From positions 434,001 to 498,000 of the forward strand of contig NZ_JAMXLX010000001.1 of NCBI RefSeq assembly GCF_024055605.1: a stretch of 64,000 nt of DNA, written 5' to 3'. The stretch comes from Ciceribacter sichuanensis (GTDB taxonomy: Bacteria; Pseudomonadota; Alphaproteobacteria; Rhizobiales; Rhizobiaceae). This document shows, piece after piece, positions 34,379-42,448 of the stretch (the stretch's first letter is position 1; each line of letters starts with the position of its first letter). The notes beneath the pieces are model-generated. The model had not been told where the DNA came from. It was given only the letters and a program-made list of their open reading frames with translations, and searched no databases. Both the position numbers and the translations under genes were made by a program.

Positions 34379-34789
34379 ATGTACAAGAAAATTATTGTTC
34401 CGGTGGATTGCGGACAGCTCGACAAGGGCGAGAAGATTCTGCGCAAGGCCGCTTCGCTGCTCGATGCCGGTGGTGAAATCATTCTTTTGACGGTGGTCGA
34501 GGACATGCCGGGCTATCTGGCGATCGACCTGCCGGTAGATGTCATCGAAGGCGCGATCAAGGACGGCAAGGCCAAGCTCGTCGAGATCAAGGAAAAGACC
34601 GGCATCGACGCCCGCGTCGAGATCCGTTCGGGCGCGCCGGCCCGCGAAATCCTGGCGGCTGCCGGCGAGCACGGCGCCGATCTCATCATCATCGCCTCGC
34701 ATCTTCCGGATCTTGCCAACTACTTCATCGGCGCCACCGCCGACCGCGTCGTCCGTCACGCAAAATGCTCGGTTCTTGTTGACCGCTGA
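34379..34789 (+). CDS. Universal stress protein (UspA family)
   Basis: 136 residues, one Usp domain: M-Y-K-K-I-I-V-P-V-D at the start; the ATP-site loop is reduced to G-A-T-A-D-R-V-V-R-H-A-K-C-S-V-L. The usual G-2x-G-9x-S reads I-G-A-T-A-D-...-S, so nucleotide binding is doubtful. AGGAG 7 bases before the ATG. The FNR/FixK box upstream indicates oxygen control. The next gene, a DksA/TraR protein, starts 47 bases downstream. Confidence 0.88.
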   Translation: MYKKIIVPVDCGQLDKGEKILRKAASLLDAGGEIILLTVVEDMPGYLAIDLPVDVIEGAIKDGKAKLVEIKEKTGIDARVEIRSGAPAREILAAAGEHGADLIIIASHLPDLANYFIGATADRVVRHAKCSVLVDR

Positions 34790-34836
34790 ACGGCGGAAGA
34801 ACAGACTGAAAAATAGATATTGAGGAAACATCCGGG

Positions 34837-35157
34837 ATGGACACCGCAAGATACGAACAGATCCTCAAGGATCGACAGCAGGAAATCCTGACCCGCCTGC
34901 ACAAGATCGACACCGATCTTGGCAGGCCTCGTGATCAGGATAGCGAGGAGCAGGCCACCGAGGCTGAAAACGACGAAGTCCTCGAGGAGTTCGGCGACGT
35001 CGGCGAGAAGGAGCTGAAGGCGATCGACGCGGCGCTCGACCGCATCGCCAAGGGCACCTTCGGCACATGCGTCAAGTGCGGTCAGCCGATCTCCGAGCAG
35101 CGCCTCGCAGCCGTGCCCTACACGCCCTTCTGCCAGGAATGCGCCTCCGGCAAATAA
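34837..35157 (+). CDS. DksA/TraR-family zinc-finger protein
   Basis: 106 residues. An N-terminal coiled-coil pair (about 5-65) is followed by a C4 zinc finger C-V-K-C...C-Q-E-C near 77-101 (GTCVKCGQPI, then FCQEC). The DksA family works in the RNA polymerase secondary channel, but the coil tip lacks the classic D-x-x-D-x-A of DksA itself, so it may be one of the shorter, ppGpp-independent forms. It shares a unit with the usp gene, so may also be made under low oxygen. Confidence 0.85.
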   Translation: MDTARYEQILKDRQQEILTRLHKIDTDLGRPRDQDSEEQATEAENDEVLEEFGDVGEKELKAIDAALDRIAKGTFGTCVKCGQPISEQRLAAVPYTPFCQECASGK

Positions 35158-35163
35158 GACATC

Positions 35164-35197
35164 CGGCCCGTCTCCATTTCGTGGAGGCGGGCCGTTT
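35164..35197 (+). terminator. Terminator of the usp-dksA unit
   Basis: A 13-bp stem (CGGCCCGTCTCCA with TGGAGGCGGGCCG, one G-T pair) with a TTTCG loop, 35164-35194, then TTTCC. Confidence 0.8.
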
Positions 35198-35242
35198 CCT
35201 GCAAACAATATTGTAAGCGCTCCACCTATGCAGGTGTGATTT

Positions 35243-35626
35243 TCAATACATCTTCAGCAACGCGCCGATCGTGCCGCCGACGAGCAGCACGATGCCGATC
35301 AGCGTCGTGAGAGCCGCGCCCGGTCCACGCTTCCTGGCGTCGGTATAATATTCCGAGGCATAGAGCACGCGCGCGGCGGTCCAGCACAGGCCGAGCAGGC
35401 CCGCGAGGGCATCCGAGGTATAATAACCGAACAGCCAGAGGGAAGGCAGGAAAAGCACCAGTTGCTCGACGGTGTTCTGCTGGACGCGGAAGATCCGCTC
35501 GAAATTCGCATTGCCGGAAACCTTTGGCGCCTCGACGCCGAACTGTTTGCGGGCGCGCGCCACCTTCACCATGAACCACACATAGGTAATCAGCGCCGCG
35601 AATGTGGCGAGCACGGTGAAGCGCAT
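35243..35626 (-). CDS. MAPEG-family membrane protein
   Basis: 127 residues, four hydrophobic helices, with the MAPEG motif F-E-R-I-F-R-V-Q-Q-N-T-V-E-Q after the first loop, and R-V-L-Y-A-S-E-Y-Y in the third helix region. Eukaryotic relatives are glutathione-dependent microsomal enzymes; bacterial members have glutathione transferase or unknown activity. Monocistronic, inner membrane. Confidence 0.85.
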   Translation of the reverse strand: MRFTVLATFAALITYVWFMVKVARARKQFGVEAPKVSGNANFERIFRVQQNTVEQLVLFLPSLWLFGYYTSDALAGLLGLCWTAARVLYASEYYTDARKRGPGAALTTLIGIVLLVGGTIGALLKMY

Positions 35627-35961
35627 GTCGTCGATCCTCGAAGTGTGAAACCGCTAAATACCGGATTGGTAAGGGAAAGGCGGGTGCTTCGCAAGCCGAG
35701 GAGGTTTGCCGTCAAAGGCCGGCGGTTTCCCTGAATTGCGCTTGCCTGTGCTCACGGAGTATTCCAGATCCGTCCGAAGGTTGACTTGTTCCGGCCGGTG
35801 AATTCGCCCATGATGAAACCCCGGCGCATCGGCCCGAAAATCGGGTTCGGTTTTCAGAAGGCCCGATGTGTGGAAACAGGAAACTGGAGTGTCCTTCGTG
35901 CGGCCGGATGGGTGCTCGGCGCTCCAGTTTCGAGACCTCGCATGAATGAAAGTATCCGTCG
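35627..35961. other. 335-base gap with a palindromic repeat
   Basis: No gene. It holds the inverted repeat at 35824-35870 and otherwise unremarkable sequence. Confidence 0.55.
35824..35870. repeat. GCATCGGCCCGAAAATC repeat, inverted relative of 11576-11625
   Basis: CGCATCGGCCCGAAAATCGG then GTTCGGTTTTCAGAAGGCCCGATGTG. It is near-complementary to the second palindrome at 11576-11625, so the same element in the other orientation. Confidence 0.65.
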
Positions 35962-36615
35962 ATGACCGATCAGTTCCGCTTCGGGCGGCCCTACGATTTT
36001 CACGAACTGGTGGCCGATGGCATCGTCCACGCCGTCGGCGTGGTTTTTGCGCTGGTCGGCGCTACCGCGCTGATTTTCTATGCGACGGTCTGGTCTTCCC
36101 ATGCGGAAATGGCGGCGGCCTGGATCTATGGCCTCGGCCTCGTCATCTCGCTTGGCGTTTCCTGCACCTACAACATGTGGCCGCATTCGCGCACCAAATG
36201 GATACTGCGTCGTTTCGACCATTCTGCGATCTTCGTGCTGATTGCCGCCACCTATACGCCGTTTCTGGTCAAGGGTTCCGGCGACTGGCGCATCATGGCG
36301 CTGCTCGGCGCTGTCTGGCTCACGGGCGTCATCGGCATCTGGCTGAAGTGTCGCTATCCCGGCCGCTACGACCGGCTGGCGATCCTGCTTTATCTCGCCA
36401 TGGGCTGGAGCGGCGCGCTCGCCATGGGGCCGATTTCGCAGATCCTGCCCGGCATCACCATAACCCTCATCCTCGCCGGGGGCATCCTCTATTCGGCCGG
36501 CGTGATCTTCCACGTCTGGGAGCGCCTGCGCTTCCAGAACGCCATCTGGCACGGCTTCGTGCTGACCGCGGCCATGGTGCATTACTCGGCGGTGTTTACC
36601 GCGATCACCTTTTGA
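35962..36615 (+). CDS. trhA: TrhA/hemolysin III family membrane protein
   Basis: 217 residues, seven hydrophobic helices. It has the HlyIII/PAQR marks: E-L-V-A-D-G-I-V-H near 15-23, F-D-H-S-A-I-F-V-L-I-A-A-T-Y-T-P-F near 91-107, and a late E-R-L-R-F-Q-N-A-I-W-H-G-F with the metal-site His. E. coli TrhA (YqfA) affects membrane fatty-acid balance. The ribosome site is weak. Convergent with the next gene; their ends overlap by 11 bases. Confidence 0.85.
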   Translation: MTDQFRFGRPYDFHELVADGIVHAVGVVFALVGATALIFYATVWSSHAEMAAAWIYGLGLVISLGVSCTYNMWPHSRTKWILRRFDHSAIFVLIAATYTPFLVKGSGDWRIMALLGAVWLTGVIGIWLKCRYPGRYDRLAILLYLAMGWSGALAMGPISQILPGITITLILAGGILYSAGVIFHVWERLRFQNAIWHGFVLTAAMVHYSAVFTAITF

Positions 36616-37069
36616 GCTTTCGCCAGCCTTTTGCCGGCAGAGTCGTCATTTGGGACCCGAAACGGAATGCGATGGCGCTTATGGTCAACATCATCAGGAT
36701 GATGAAGCAGGCGTTCAGGATCATCTCACCAAGAAATGGACTTGTTTCCAGCAGTTCTTTGTCGAAGGACGTGATCCATGTTGCAAAGGCTATGGCGAGG
36801 TTAAGGCTGGTCAGCACGATGTGAGGTGACAGCAACACAGCGGAAATTCGCCAGCACTCTCCCCATTTCGCGAGGCGGCCCTGACGTCTGCGGAAATATG
36901 CCCCGGCCACGACCCCGCAGCCGGCGGCCACGCATATGATGATGCCCGCTATTCCGATGCGAATGACACCGAAATGGAGAAGCAGAACATACACTGCGGC
37001 TGCTGCGACGTTGAATGCGAGCGATATCGCCAGATAGCGAAGGAAGAGCGGCACAGTTAAGCTCGACAA
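36605..37069 (-). CDS. Small membrane protein, possibly ABZJ_00895-like
   Basis: About 154 residues with four hydrophobic helices. The second helix region I-G-I-A-G-I-I-I-C-V-A-A-G-C-G-V-V-A-G-A-Y-F-like segment, followed by a basic patch FRRRQGR, recalls the ABZJ_00895 family, but the match is loose. The longest frame starts at 37201, yet its first part is not membrane-like. The TTG at 37069 has GGTGGAG 6 bases ahead and begins just before the first helix. Function unknown. Confidence 0.5.
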   Translation of the reverse strand: MSSLTVPLFLRYLAISLAFNVAAAAVYVLLLHFGVIRIGIAGIIICVAAGCGVVAGAYFRRRQGRLAKWGECWRISAVLLSPHIVLTSLNLAIAFATWITSFDKELLETSPFLGEMILNACFIILMMLTISAIAFRFGSQMTTLPAKGWRKLKR

Positions 37070-37197
37070 GAAAGTCTCCACCGGAAAATAGATAATCAAA
37101 CAAAGACAACCTGAAGGTGATTCTCGCGTGCTTTCAAGCGATGTGAGAAGGGGCGGGTCTGTTTTCTTGCGGGCTGTCAGGGAAGCCGGTGCGCCCT

Positions 37198-37767
37198 TCA
37201 CCGCCCCTTGAGCAGAATGACCGCGTAACGGCAGGCCCCGCTGCTTTCATTGATGAAGGCGCAGTCGGCGGGCGGGCCGAGTGCGAGACAGTCTCCCGCA
37301 TCGAGGTGATGGCGGGTCTCTCCCTCGAGGAAAACGAGGCTGCCTTCCTGCACCCAGATCATTTGCCGGAGGAAGGCGAAGGCCGCCGCATCATAGGGAA
37401 CCCGGGCGCCCGCCGGCAGGGAGACCTCGACGATTTCAAGCGGCATGTCGACGGTGGGCGAAACCTGCCGCCGCACATAACCCGTTTCGGGATCGGTCCA
37501 TACCGGCTGGTCGCCCACCTTCGAAAGTCGCCTGCCGTTTGCTTCGGCCCGCGCAATCAGGGTGGAGACGCTGAGCGACAGCGCCCCGGCGAGCTTGCCG
37601 AGAAAAGCGGCCGTCGGGCTGCTTTCTCCGCGCTCTACCTTGTTGATCATCGCCCGGGAAACGTCGGCGCGTTCGGCAAGATCGCTGAGCGACCAGCCGC
37701 GCGCCGTCCGTTCGGTACGGATTCTTTCCCCTAGACAGCGGTCGAAATCGTCTGATAAATTGGACAT
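37198..37767 (-). CDS. XRE-cupin transcriptional regulator
   Basis: 189 residues. An N-terminal XRE helix-turn-helix (about 12-66: WSLSDLAERADVSRAMINKV) and a C-terminal cupin (about 110-185, with G-A-R-V-P-Y-D and L-D-A-G-D-C-L-A-L-G). Such proteins control metabolic or detoxification genes beside them. It is divergent from the GNAT gene with only 26 bases between the ATGs. No Shine-Dalgarno is seen, and TATATT lies 6 bases before the ATG, as in a leaderless mRNA. Confidence 0.85.
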   Translation of the reverse strand: MSNLSDDFDRCLGERIRTERTARGWSLSDLAERADVSRAMINKVERGESSPTAAFLGKLAGALSLSVSTLIARAEANGRRLSKVGDQPVWTDPETGYVRRQVSPTVDMPLEIVEVSLPAGARVPYDAAAFAFLRQMIWVQEGSLVFLEGETRHHLDAGDCLALGPPADCAFINESSGACRYAVILLKGR

Positions 37768-37793
37768 ATCGTCAATATAGTGGACAATTTGTC
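37763..37793. promoter_or_regulatory. Twin GAC-N5-GTC operators in a 26-base divergent gap
   Basis: GACATATCGTC (37763-37773) and GACAATTTGTC (37783-37793) have centres 20 bases apart, two helical turns. They cover the starts of both divergent genes and the AATATA/TATAGT box between them. Confidence 0.55.
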
Positions 37794-38294
37794 ATGCAGC
37801 AACCCGTTCTCATCCGTGATGCCGTCGAAGCCGATCTCCCGGCGATCCGCGACATCTACAATCATGCGGTGGAGCACACGACCGCGATCTGGAACGAGGT
37901 GTTGATCGATGTCGATAACCGCCGCGTCTGGCTGGAGCTGCGCCGTGCGAAAGGCTTTCCGGTGCTGGTGGCGGAGAAGGACGGCAAGGTGGCGGGCTAC
38001 GCCTCCTATGGCGAGTGGCGGGCCTTCGACGGCTATCGCCACACCGTCGAGCATTCCGTCTATGTCGACAAGGATTGCCGCGGTGCCGGCATAGGCAAGC
38101 AGCTGATGCTGGAGTTGATCGCGCGGGCGAAGGCCGCAGACATGCATGTGATGATCGCGGCGATCGAGGCGGAGAACAAGGCTTCCATCGCCTTGCACGA
38201 ACGCCTTGGCTTCCGCCTCGTCGGCATTCACCGGGAAGTCGGCATCAAGTTCGGCCGCTGGCTCGATCTGGCCGCGATGGAACTGAGGCTGTAA
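37794..38294 (+). CDS. GNAT acetyltransferase, phosphinothricin acetyltransferase-like
   Basis: 166 residues. The GNAT acetyl-CoA loop is R-G-A-G-I-G-K near 96-102, after V-Y-V-D-K-D-C. The order I-R-D-A...I-Y-N-H-A-V...T-T-A-I-W-N-E and G-Y-A-S-Y-G-E-W-R-A-F-D-G-Y-R-H-T-V-E-H-S-V-Y matches the phosphinothricin/methionine-sulfoximine acetyltransferase branch. These detoxify glutamine-synthetase inhibitors or acetylate amino acids. No ribosome site; a palindrome abuts the ATG. Its 3' end overlaps the convergent small gene by 50 bases. Confidence 0.85.
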   Translation: MQQPVLIRDAVEADLPAIRDIYNHAVEHTTAIWNEVLIDVDNRRVWLELRRAKGFPVLVAEKDGKVAGYASYGEWRAFDGYRHTVEHSVYVDKDCRGAGIGKQLMLELIARAKAADMHVMIAAIEAENKASIALHERLGFRLVGIHREVGIKFGRWLDLAAMELRL

Positions 38295-38547
38295 AGCCTT
38301 CGAAGACGGTGAGATCGCCATTGCCCTCGTAGCGGCGCATCTCGGGCGGCGTGCCCTTGTTGTGGCGATAATACCAGCTCGCATAGACGAGAAAGGCCGG
38401 CAGGGCTGCCGGCCAGAGGAAGCTTGCGACAAGTCCGAGGATGCGCGCGCCATCCCAGCCATTGCCGTTCGCCGTGCCCTCGACATAGGTCAACCCCACG
38501 AAGAGCGCGGCGGGCAGCAGCCAGAGAACGAGCGCGAGCGAAACCAT
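38245..38547 (-). CDS. Small membrane protein
   Basis: 100 residues with two hydrophobic helices (about 3-20 and 35-58), then a polar tail. The tail region overlaps the end of the GNAT gene on the other strand. The ATG starts the first helix. No family recognised. The long overlap lowers confidence, but the membrane pattern and position are plausible. Confidence 0.5.
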   Translation of the reverse strand: MVSLALVLWLLPAALFVGLTYVEGTANGNGWDGARILGLVASFLWPAALPAFLVYASWYYRHNKGTPPEMRRYEGNGDLTVFEGFTASVPSRPDRASGRT

Positions 38548-38659
38548 CGATTACCGATAATACGAATCAATCTTACTTAGAATACTCTGGAAATATGGCC
38601 TTTTGACAAGCTCTGTTTGCGACGCACACCACGTGTTCGCCGATGCGATTGCAGCAAGG

Positions 38660-39397
38660 TCATTCGATGCGCGCGCGCAGCATCTCGCCTCGGATGGTGA
38701 TTGCCGGTTTTGCCCCCGGCGTGTTCGGCAGGGCGCTGTCGACGAACGAGGCCGTCGCCTCCACCAGATAGCTGACCGCGGTTGGCTGCAGGAAGCGCAG
38801 CGTCGCGTCGAGCATCTTGCCGGAAATCGCGATCGTTTCGTTCTGCATCACCTTCTCGAAGGTAATCCGCGCCCTGAGTGCCGCGCCTGAGATCGTCAGG
38901 TTTTCCGCATGGCCGTCGAGGCTGATATCGCCGGCGTCGCTGCGGATGTCGACCACGGAGAAATCTCCGTCGAGCCGGGTGCGCGCGGCCTTCTGGTCGA
39001 TGATCACAGCCGAGCCGGGACGGAGGTCGGCGGCAAGTTCCGTGGTGCAGTCCGACCAGTCGAAGAAACGCGGCGTACTACTGACATCGACAACCAGCGT
39101 GTTGCCATCGACCCGCATCGCGCCGCGCGCCGGGCAGGCATCGGAGAACCAGCCGGAATGCCAGATGGCGCCCCAGCCCCGGCGCTCGCCCTTCAGTTCG
39201 GCGATATGCGGGCCTTCCGCGCCGGTGGTGATACGGATGTCGCTTGCCGATCCCTCGACGCGGATCGTCGAGACCTCGGAGACATCGACGGGGCCGGCAA
39301 GGCTGTCGCGGGTGGAAATGAAGGCAACGGCGCCGTCGATCAGGGCGAGCGCGAGGATCGTGCCGGCGAGGGAGAGGAGGGCGGTTCGGACTCTCAT
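38660..39397 (-). CDS. Secreted or anchored beta-rich protein (DUF4097-like)
   Basis: 245 residues. A hydrophobic N-terminal helix (5-25, signal or anchor) and a body of short alternating beta strands (I-R-V-E-G-S-A-S-D-I-R-I, D-G-D-F-S-V-V-D-I-R-S-D-A-G-D-I-S-L-D-G). This resembles the DUF4097/auto-adhesin beta-helix. Function unknown. It is divergent from the AraC-family gene at 39528, with 130 bases between, so may be under its control. Confidence 0.6.
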   Translation of the reverse strand: MRVRTALLSLAGTILALALIDGAVAFISTRDSLAGPVDVSEVSTIRVEGSASDIRITTGAEGPHIAELKGERRGWGAIWHSGWFSDACPARGAMRVDGNTLVVDVSSTPRFFDWSDCTTELAADLRPGSAVIIDQKAARTRLDGDFSVVDIRSDAGDISLDGHAENLTISGAALRARITFEKVMQNETIAISGKMLDATLRFLQPTAVSYLVEATASFVDSALPNTPGAKPAITIRGEMLRARIE

Positions 39398-39527
39398 GGG
39401 TCATGCTCCTTTGGATGTGGGGTGTCCTCATCCAGCATGCCGGTGTCTCGCTCGCGACCTTGATCGCGTTTCAGGTCGACCTCGAACGTGCTTTCGGGCC
39501 ATATGGCGACATCAGACCTTATTCCTC

Positions 39528-40604
39528 ATGCCCGCCGACCTGCCCATGATCTTCGTACCGCTATCGTTTGCCGTCTCGCTCTTCCTCGCGACCTTTCTCG
39601 TGCGGCTCCTGCTGCAGGGGCGGGAAAGCCTTGCCCGCAATTATCTCTTCGTGCTGCTGGTGGCGCTTTACGTGGTGCAGACCCTGCTGGTCGGCCTGCG
39701 CTGGGGCTATGGCGTCATGGTCATCCTGCCGCTCCTGTCGCTGCTGGCGAGTCTCGTGCCGCCGCTGACCTATCTTGCCTTTCGCGATCTCGCCCGCGAG
39801 GAGGGGAATGGCATTTCGCTCCGCGACTGGCCGCATCTCCTGCCGACACTGGCGCTTGCCGTGCTGCTTCCGACGTGGCGCAGTGCCATCGATCTTCTGA
39901 TCATCGCGGAATTCCTCGGCTATGGCGTAGCGCTCGCCTGGATTGCCCGCCTTGGCACCGATGGCCTCGTCGCCTCGCGTCTCGACGGATCGCTTCGCTC
40001 TCACCGCTCGCTGGTGCTGGCCGCCCTTTCGCTCATATCCTCGGCACTGGCTGACGTCGCCATCAGCCTCGACATGGCGGTGGGCGGCGGGCGGCATTCC
40101 GCCATGGTGGTCTCGGCGGCGACCACCGTCATCCTGTTCCTGCTCGGCATTGCCGCCGTCGTTGCCGGCACGGAAGAAGGGTCGGGCGAGGCGGAGGAGA
40201 CATCGCCTGCTGAGGAAGTCAGGACATATTCCGCGACACAGGAGGTTTCGGGCGAGGACGAGGCGGTTGCGGCCGGCCTCGACCGGTTGATCCGCGAACG
40301 GCGTCTCTATGCCGATGCCGGCCTCAATCTCGGCAAGCTCTCCCGCCGCATGGGCCTGCCGGCCCGCGCCGTTTCCCATGCGGTAAACCGTGTCCACGGC
40401 ATGAGCGTTTCGCAATATGTCAACAATTTTCGCGTCGCCGAGGCCTGCCGGCTTCTCTCGGAAACCGACATGCCCGTCACCCGCATCGTCTTCGAGGCGG
40501 GCTTCATGACCAAATCGAATTTCAACCGGGAATTCCTGCGGGTAACAGGCACGAACCCGACGCGCTGGCGCGGGGAAAATGCCGCCGCTATCACCGGGAT
40601 GTAA
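39528..40604 (+). CDS. Membrane-anchored AraC-family regulator
   Basis: 358 residues. The N-terminal 200 residues hold about seven hydrophobic helices. A linker with acidic residues leads to an AraC DNA-binding domain at the C-terminus: L-G-K-L-S-R-R-M-G-L-P-A-R-A-V-S-H, then I-V-F-E-A-G-F-M-T-K-S-N-F-N-R-E-F. Membrane AraC proteins of this type are thought to sense a signal at the membrane. The open frame extends upstream to 38817 but that part is antisense to the previous gene. The ATG at 39528 has a weak site; 39546 is an alternative. Confidence 0.82.
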   Translation: MPADLPMIFVPLSFAVSLFLATFLVRLLLQGRESLARNYLFVLLVALYVVQTLLVGLRWGYGVMVILPLLSLLASLVPPLTYLAFRDLAREEGNGISLRDWPHLLPTLALAVLLPTWRSAIDLLIIAEFLGYGVALAWIARLGTDGLVASRLDGSLRSHRSLVLAALSLISSALADVAISLDMAVGGGRHSAMVVSAATTVILFLLGIAAVVAGTEEGSGEAEETSPAEEVRTYSATQEVSGEDEAVAAGLDRLIRERRLYADAGLNLGKLSRRMGLPARAVSHAVNRVHGMSVSQYVNNFRVAEACRLLSETDMPVTRIVFEAGFMTKSNFNREFLRVTGTNPTRWRGENAAAITGM

Positions 40605-40608
40605 CGTA

Positions 40609-40755
40609 TCAGCCGCCGAAGAAGTTGAACCAGGCCCAGACCAGCACAAAAGCGGCAATGATGCCGGCGACGATCAGGACTTTCCTCAGCCCCGGCGGCA
40701 CCTTCTTCGGTTCCTTCGGCTTCTGCGGTTTCCTGAATTCGACGACATTGCTCAC
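40609..40755 (-). CDS. 48-residue single-helix membrane protein
   Basis: A GTG start (40755) preceded by AAGGGAA. The product has a basic, Pro/Lys-rich N-terminus (EFRKPQKPKEPKK), then one membrane helix and ends W-A-W-F-N-F-F-G-G. The form, cytoplasmic charged tail plus a helix, is common in small rhizobial proteins. Function unknown. Confidence 0.6.
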   Translation of the reverse strand: MSNVVEFRKPQKPKEPKKVPPGLRKVLIVAGIIAAFVLVWAWFNFFGG

Positions 40756-40790
40756 GCGGATGATTCCCTTGGATGCTGTGGCGCGGAACT

Positions 40791-40890
40791 TAGAGCAAAT
40801 CCAGCCAAAGTGGGAACCGGTTTTGCATCCGGAAATGCGTAAAACGAAGAAATGGAGCATGCCGCGCAAAAGTGCGAAGCGGTTTTGTGG
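40791..40890. repeat. Two AGAGCAAATCC-type repeats in tandem
   Basis: The first unit GCAAATCC...GGAAATGC (40794-40837) has the same core GGAACCGGTTTTGC as 2756. The second, GGAGCATGCCGCGCAAAAGTGCGAAGCGGTTTTG, lies next to it and resembles the 42-bp tandem repeat at 52362. Confidence 0.65.
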
Positions 40891-40954
40891 GGTAGGTGTG
40901 GGCGGTTCGTTCGGTGCAATGGAGTGCCCGGTCCGGGTCGCGTGCTCGCCGTTT

Positions 40955-41135
40955 CCCCCCCCTCTGGCCTGCAGGTCATCTCCCCCACAAGGGGGGAAGC
41001 ATCGGGGTGCCGCCTTGCTCATGTCTTCCGGCTTCAGGGTAGGTCACGTCGTCATCGGTGGCCGAAAAATGCGACACCAGTCACACGGTGGTCTCCCCCT
41101 TGTGGGGGAGATACCTGGCAAGGCAGAGGGGGAAG
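40955..41135. mobile_element. MITE-like element, about 180 bp, copy A
   Basis: Terminal inverted repeats: left CCCCCTCTGGCCTGC and CATCTCCCCCACAAGGGGGG; right CTCCCCCTTGTGGGGGAG and CAAGGCAGAGGGGG. The about 100-bp interior (GGTGCCGCCTTGCTC...CACGGTGGTCTCC) reappears inverted at 46545-46640. No ORF, so any transposition would need a helper. With the repeats at 40791 it fills the 455-base gap 40756-41210. Confidence 0.7.
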
Positions 41136-41210
41136 CCCGGAGCGCCGTTGTGTCCTGCAACACGTCATCAATGGCTTATATAATCGAGCCTCTGATGTCG
41201 CACTTCTCCA

Positions 41211-41621
41211 TCAGGCCTCGGGTTCAAACACCATCGAATGGCCGTTGATGCAGTAGCGCAGGCCGGTCGGTTTGGGGCCGTCGGGGAAGACGTGGCCGAG
41301 ATGGCCGCCGCAATTGGCGCAGCGGATTTCCGTTCGCACCATGCCATAGGAGGCATCGCGATGCTCGGTCACGGCGCCGGGCTTCACCGGTTCGAAATAG
41401 CTCGGCCAGCCGCAGCCGGCATCGAACTTGGTGTCGGAGTAGAACAGCGGCTCGTCGCAGGCCGCACAGCGATAGAGGCCCTTTTCAAATGCATTCCAGT
41501 AGGGGCCGGTGAACGCCCGCTCGGTGCCGTGTTCGCGCAGGATGCGATATTGCTCCGGCGTCAGCTGCTCGCGCCATTCGGCATCGGACTTCTCGATCTT
41601 CGGCTTGACGGGGTCTGCCAT
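41211..41621 (-). CDS. msrB: Peptide-methionine (R)-S-oxide reductase
   Basis: 136 residues. Four zinc cysteines (C52, C55, C101, C104), the catalytic C124 in R-Y-C-I-N-G-H-S-M, and the strand CGWPSYF. Reduces methionine-R-sulfoxide in oxidised proteins. The ATG at 41621 has AAGGAG 6 bases upstream; the other ATG, at 41627, is too close to it. It is divergent from the TetR gene and has no mrsA partner here. Confidence 0.93.
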   Translation of the reverse strand: MADPVKPKIEKSDAEWREQLTPEQYRILREHGTERAFTGPYWNAFEKGLYRCAACDEPLFYSDTKFDAGCGWPSYFEPVKPGAVTEHRDASYGMVRTEIRCANCGGHLGHVFPDGPKPTGLRYCINGHSMVFEPEA

Positions 41622-41736
41622 GGTCATCTCCTTTTTCTCCTCCTAGATAGGACGTCGATCCATCCGCGGCAATGCCGGCCATACCGTGGCCTCCGCGTGT
41701 CGGCCGGGCATGGTCGCCGATATGGAACCGGCTGGA

Positions 41737-41765
41737 TTGACAATCTACCTATCGATAGGTAGGTA
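41737..41765 (+). promoter_or_regulatory. tetR promoter
   Basis: -35 TTGACA (41737-41742), 17-base spacer that holds the operator, and a weak -10 TAGGTA (41760-41765), just ahead of the ATG. Confidence 0.5.
41745..41762. promoter_or_regulatory. TetR operator O1
   Basis: CTACCTATCGATAGGTAG, a perfect 18-bp palindrome, 9 bases before the tetR start and inside its promoter. It matches O2 (42392-42409) at 15 of 18 positions. Confidence 0.8.
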
Positions 41766-41771
41766 AGTTCC

Positions 41772-42356
41772 ATGAGCAATCTCTCCACCACGTCCGACGA
41801 CATTCTTCGCTGTGCCCGCAAGCTCATCATTGAAGGCGGCTACAACGGCTTCAGCTATGCCGATATCGCCGATGTCGTCGGTATCCGCAAGGCCAGCATC
41901 CATCATCACTTCCCCGCCAAATCCGATCTCGTTCGTGCCCTGGTCGCGCGTTATCGCGAGGAGATGGAGGCAGGGGTCGCCGCGCTCGAACGCGAAGTGA
42001 CGGACCCCGCCGCGCAGTTGCGCGCCTATGCCGGATACTGGCGGGCCTGCATCGTCGATGACACCGAACCTTTCTGCGTCTGTGCCCTGCTGGCATCCCA
42101 GATCCCGGTCCTGCCGGAGGATGTTGTCGTGGAGGTGAGGGCCCACTTCCGCGGCCTGTCGCGCTGGCTCGCCTCGGTGCTGCGGCGGGGCGGCGAGCAG
42201 GGCGTCATCGCGCTTTCCGAGCCCGCAGAGGCGGAGGCCGAGCTTTTCATGGCCACGGTTCACGGTGCCATGCTGTCGGCCCGCGCCTATGGCGATCCGG
42301 CCGTCTTCGGGGCAATCGTCGATCCCTTGCTTCTGCGTCTCGACGCGCGCGGGTGA
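41772..42356 (+). CDS. TetR-family repressor
   Basis: 194 residues. It has the N-terminal helix-turn-helix (Y-A-D-I-A-D-V-V-G-I-R-K-A-S-I-H-H-H-F-type segment near 36-54) followed by a mostly helical ligand domain with C-V-C-A-L-L-A and I-P-V-L-P-E-D. Close to the TetR_C_-type regulators of the AcrR class. Autoregulated at O1, and probably represses the membrane gene at 42449 through O2. Confidence 0.88.
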   Translation: MSNLSTTSDDILRCARKLIIEGGYNGFSYADIADVVGIRKASIHHHFPAKSDLVRALVARYREEMEAGVAALEREVTDPAAQLRAYAGYWRACIVDDTEPFCVCALLASQIPVLPEDVVVEVRAHFRGLSRWLASVLRRGGEQGVIALSEPAEAEAELFMATVHGAMLSARAYGDPAVFGAIVDPLLLRLDARG

Positions 42357-42391
42357 TGCCGCGCGGCGACGTCTCTTTTTGCCGTATTTGC

Positions 42392-42409
42392 CTACCAACT
42401 GATAGGTAG
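42392..42409. promoter_or_regulatory. TetR operator O2
   Basis: CTACCAACTGATAGGTAG, identical arms CTACC/GGTAG to O1, 40 bases before the ATG of the 42449 gene. Confidence 0.7.
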
Positions 42410-42448
42410 ATTTAATCGCTGTTTCGAAACCAATGAAAGGATCTCTGC

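Noticed and set aside
38817-39527. N-terminal extension of the membrane AraC gene
   Set aside because: It is antisense to the DUF4097-like gene and Ser/Arg-rich; the membrane domain starts at 39528.
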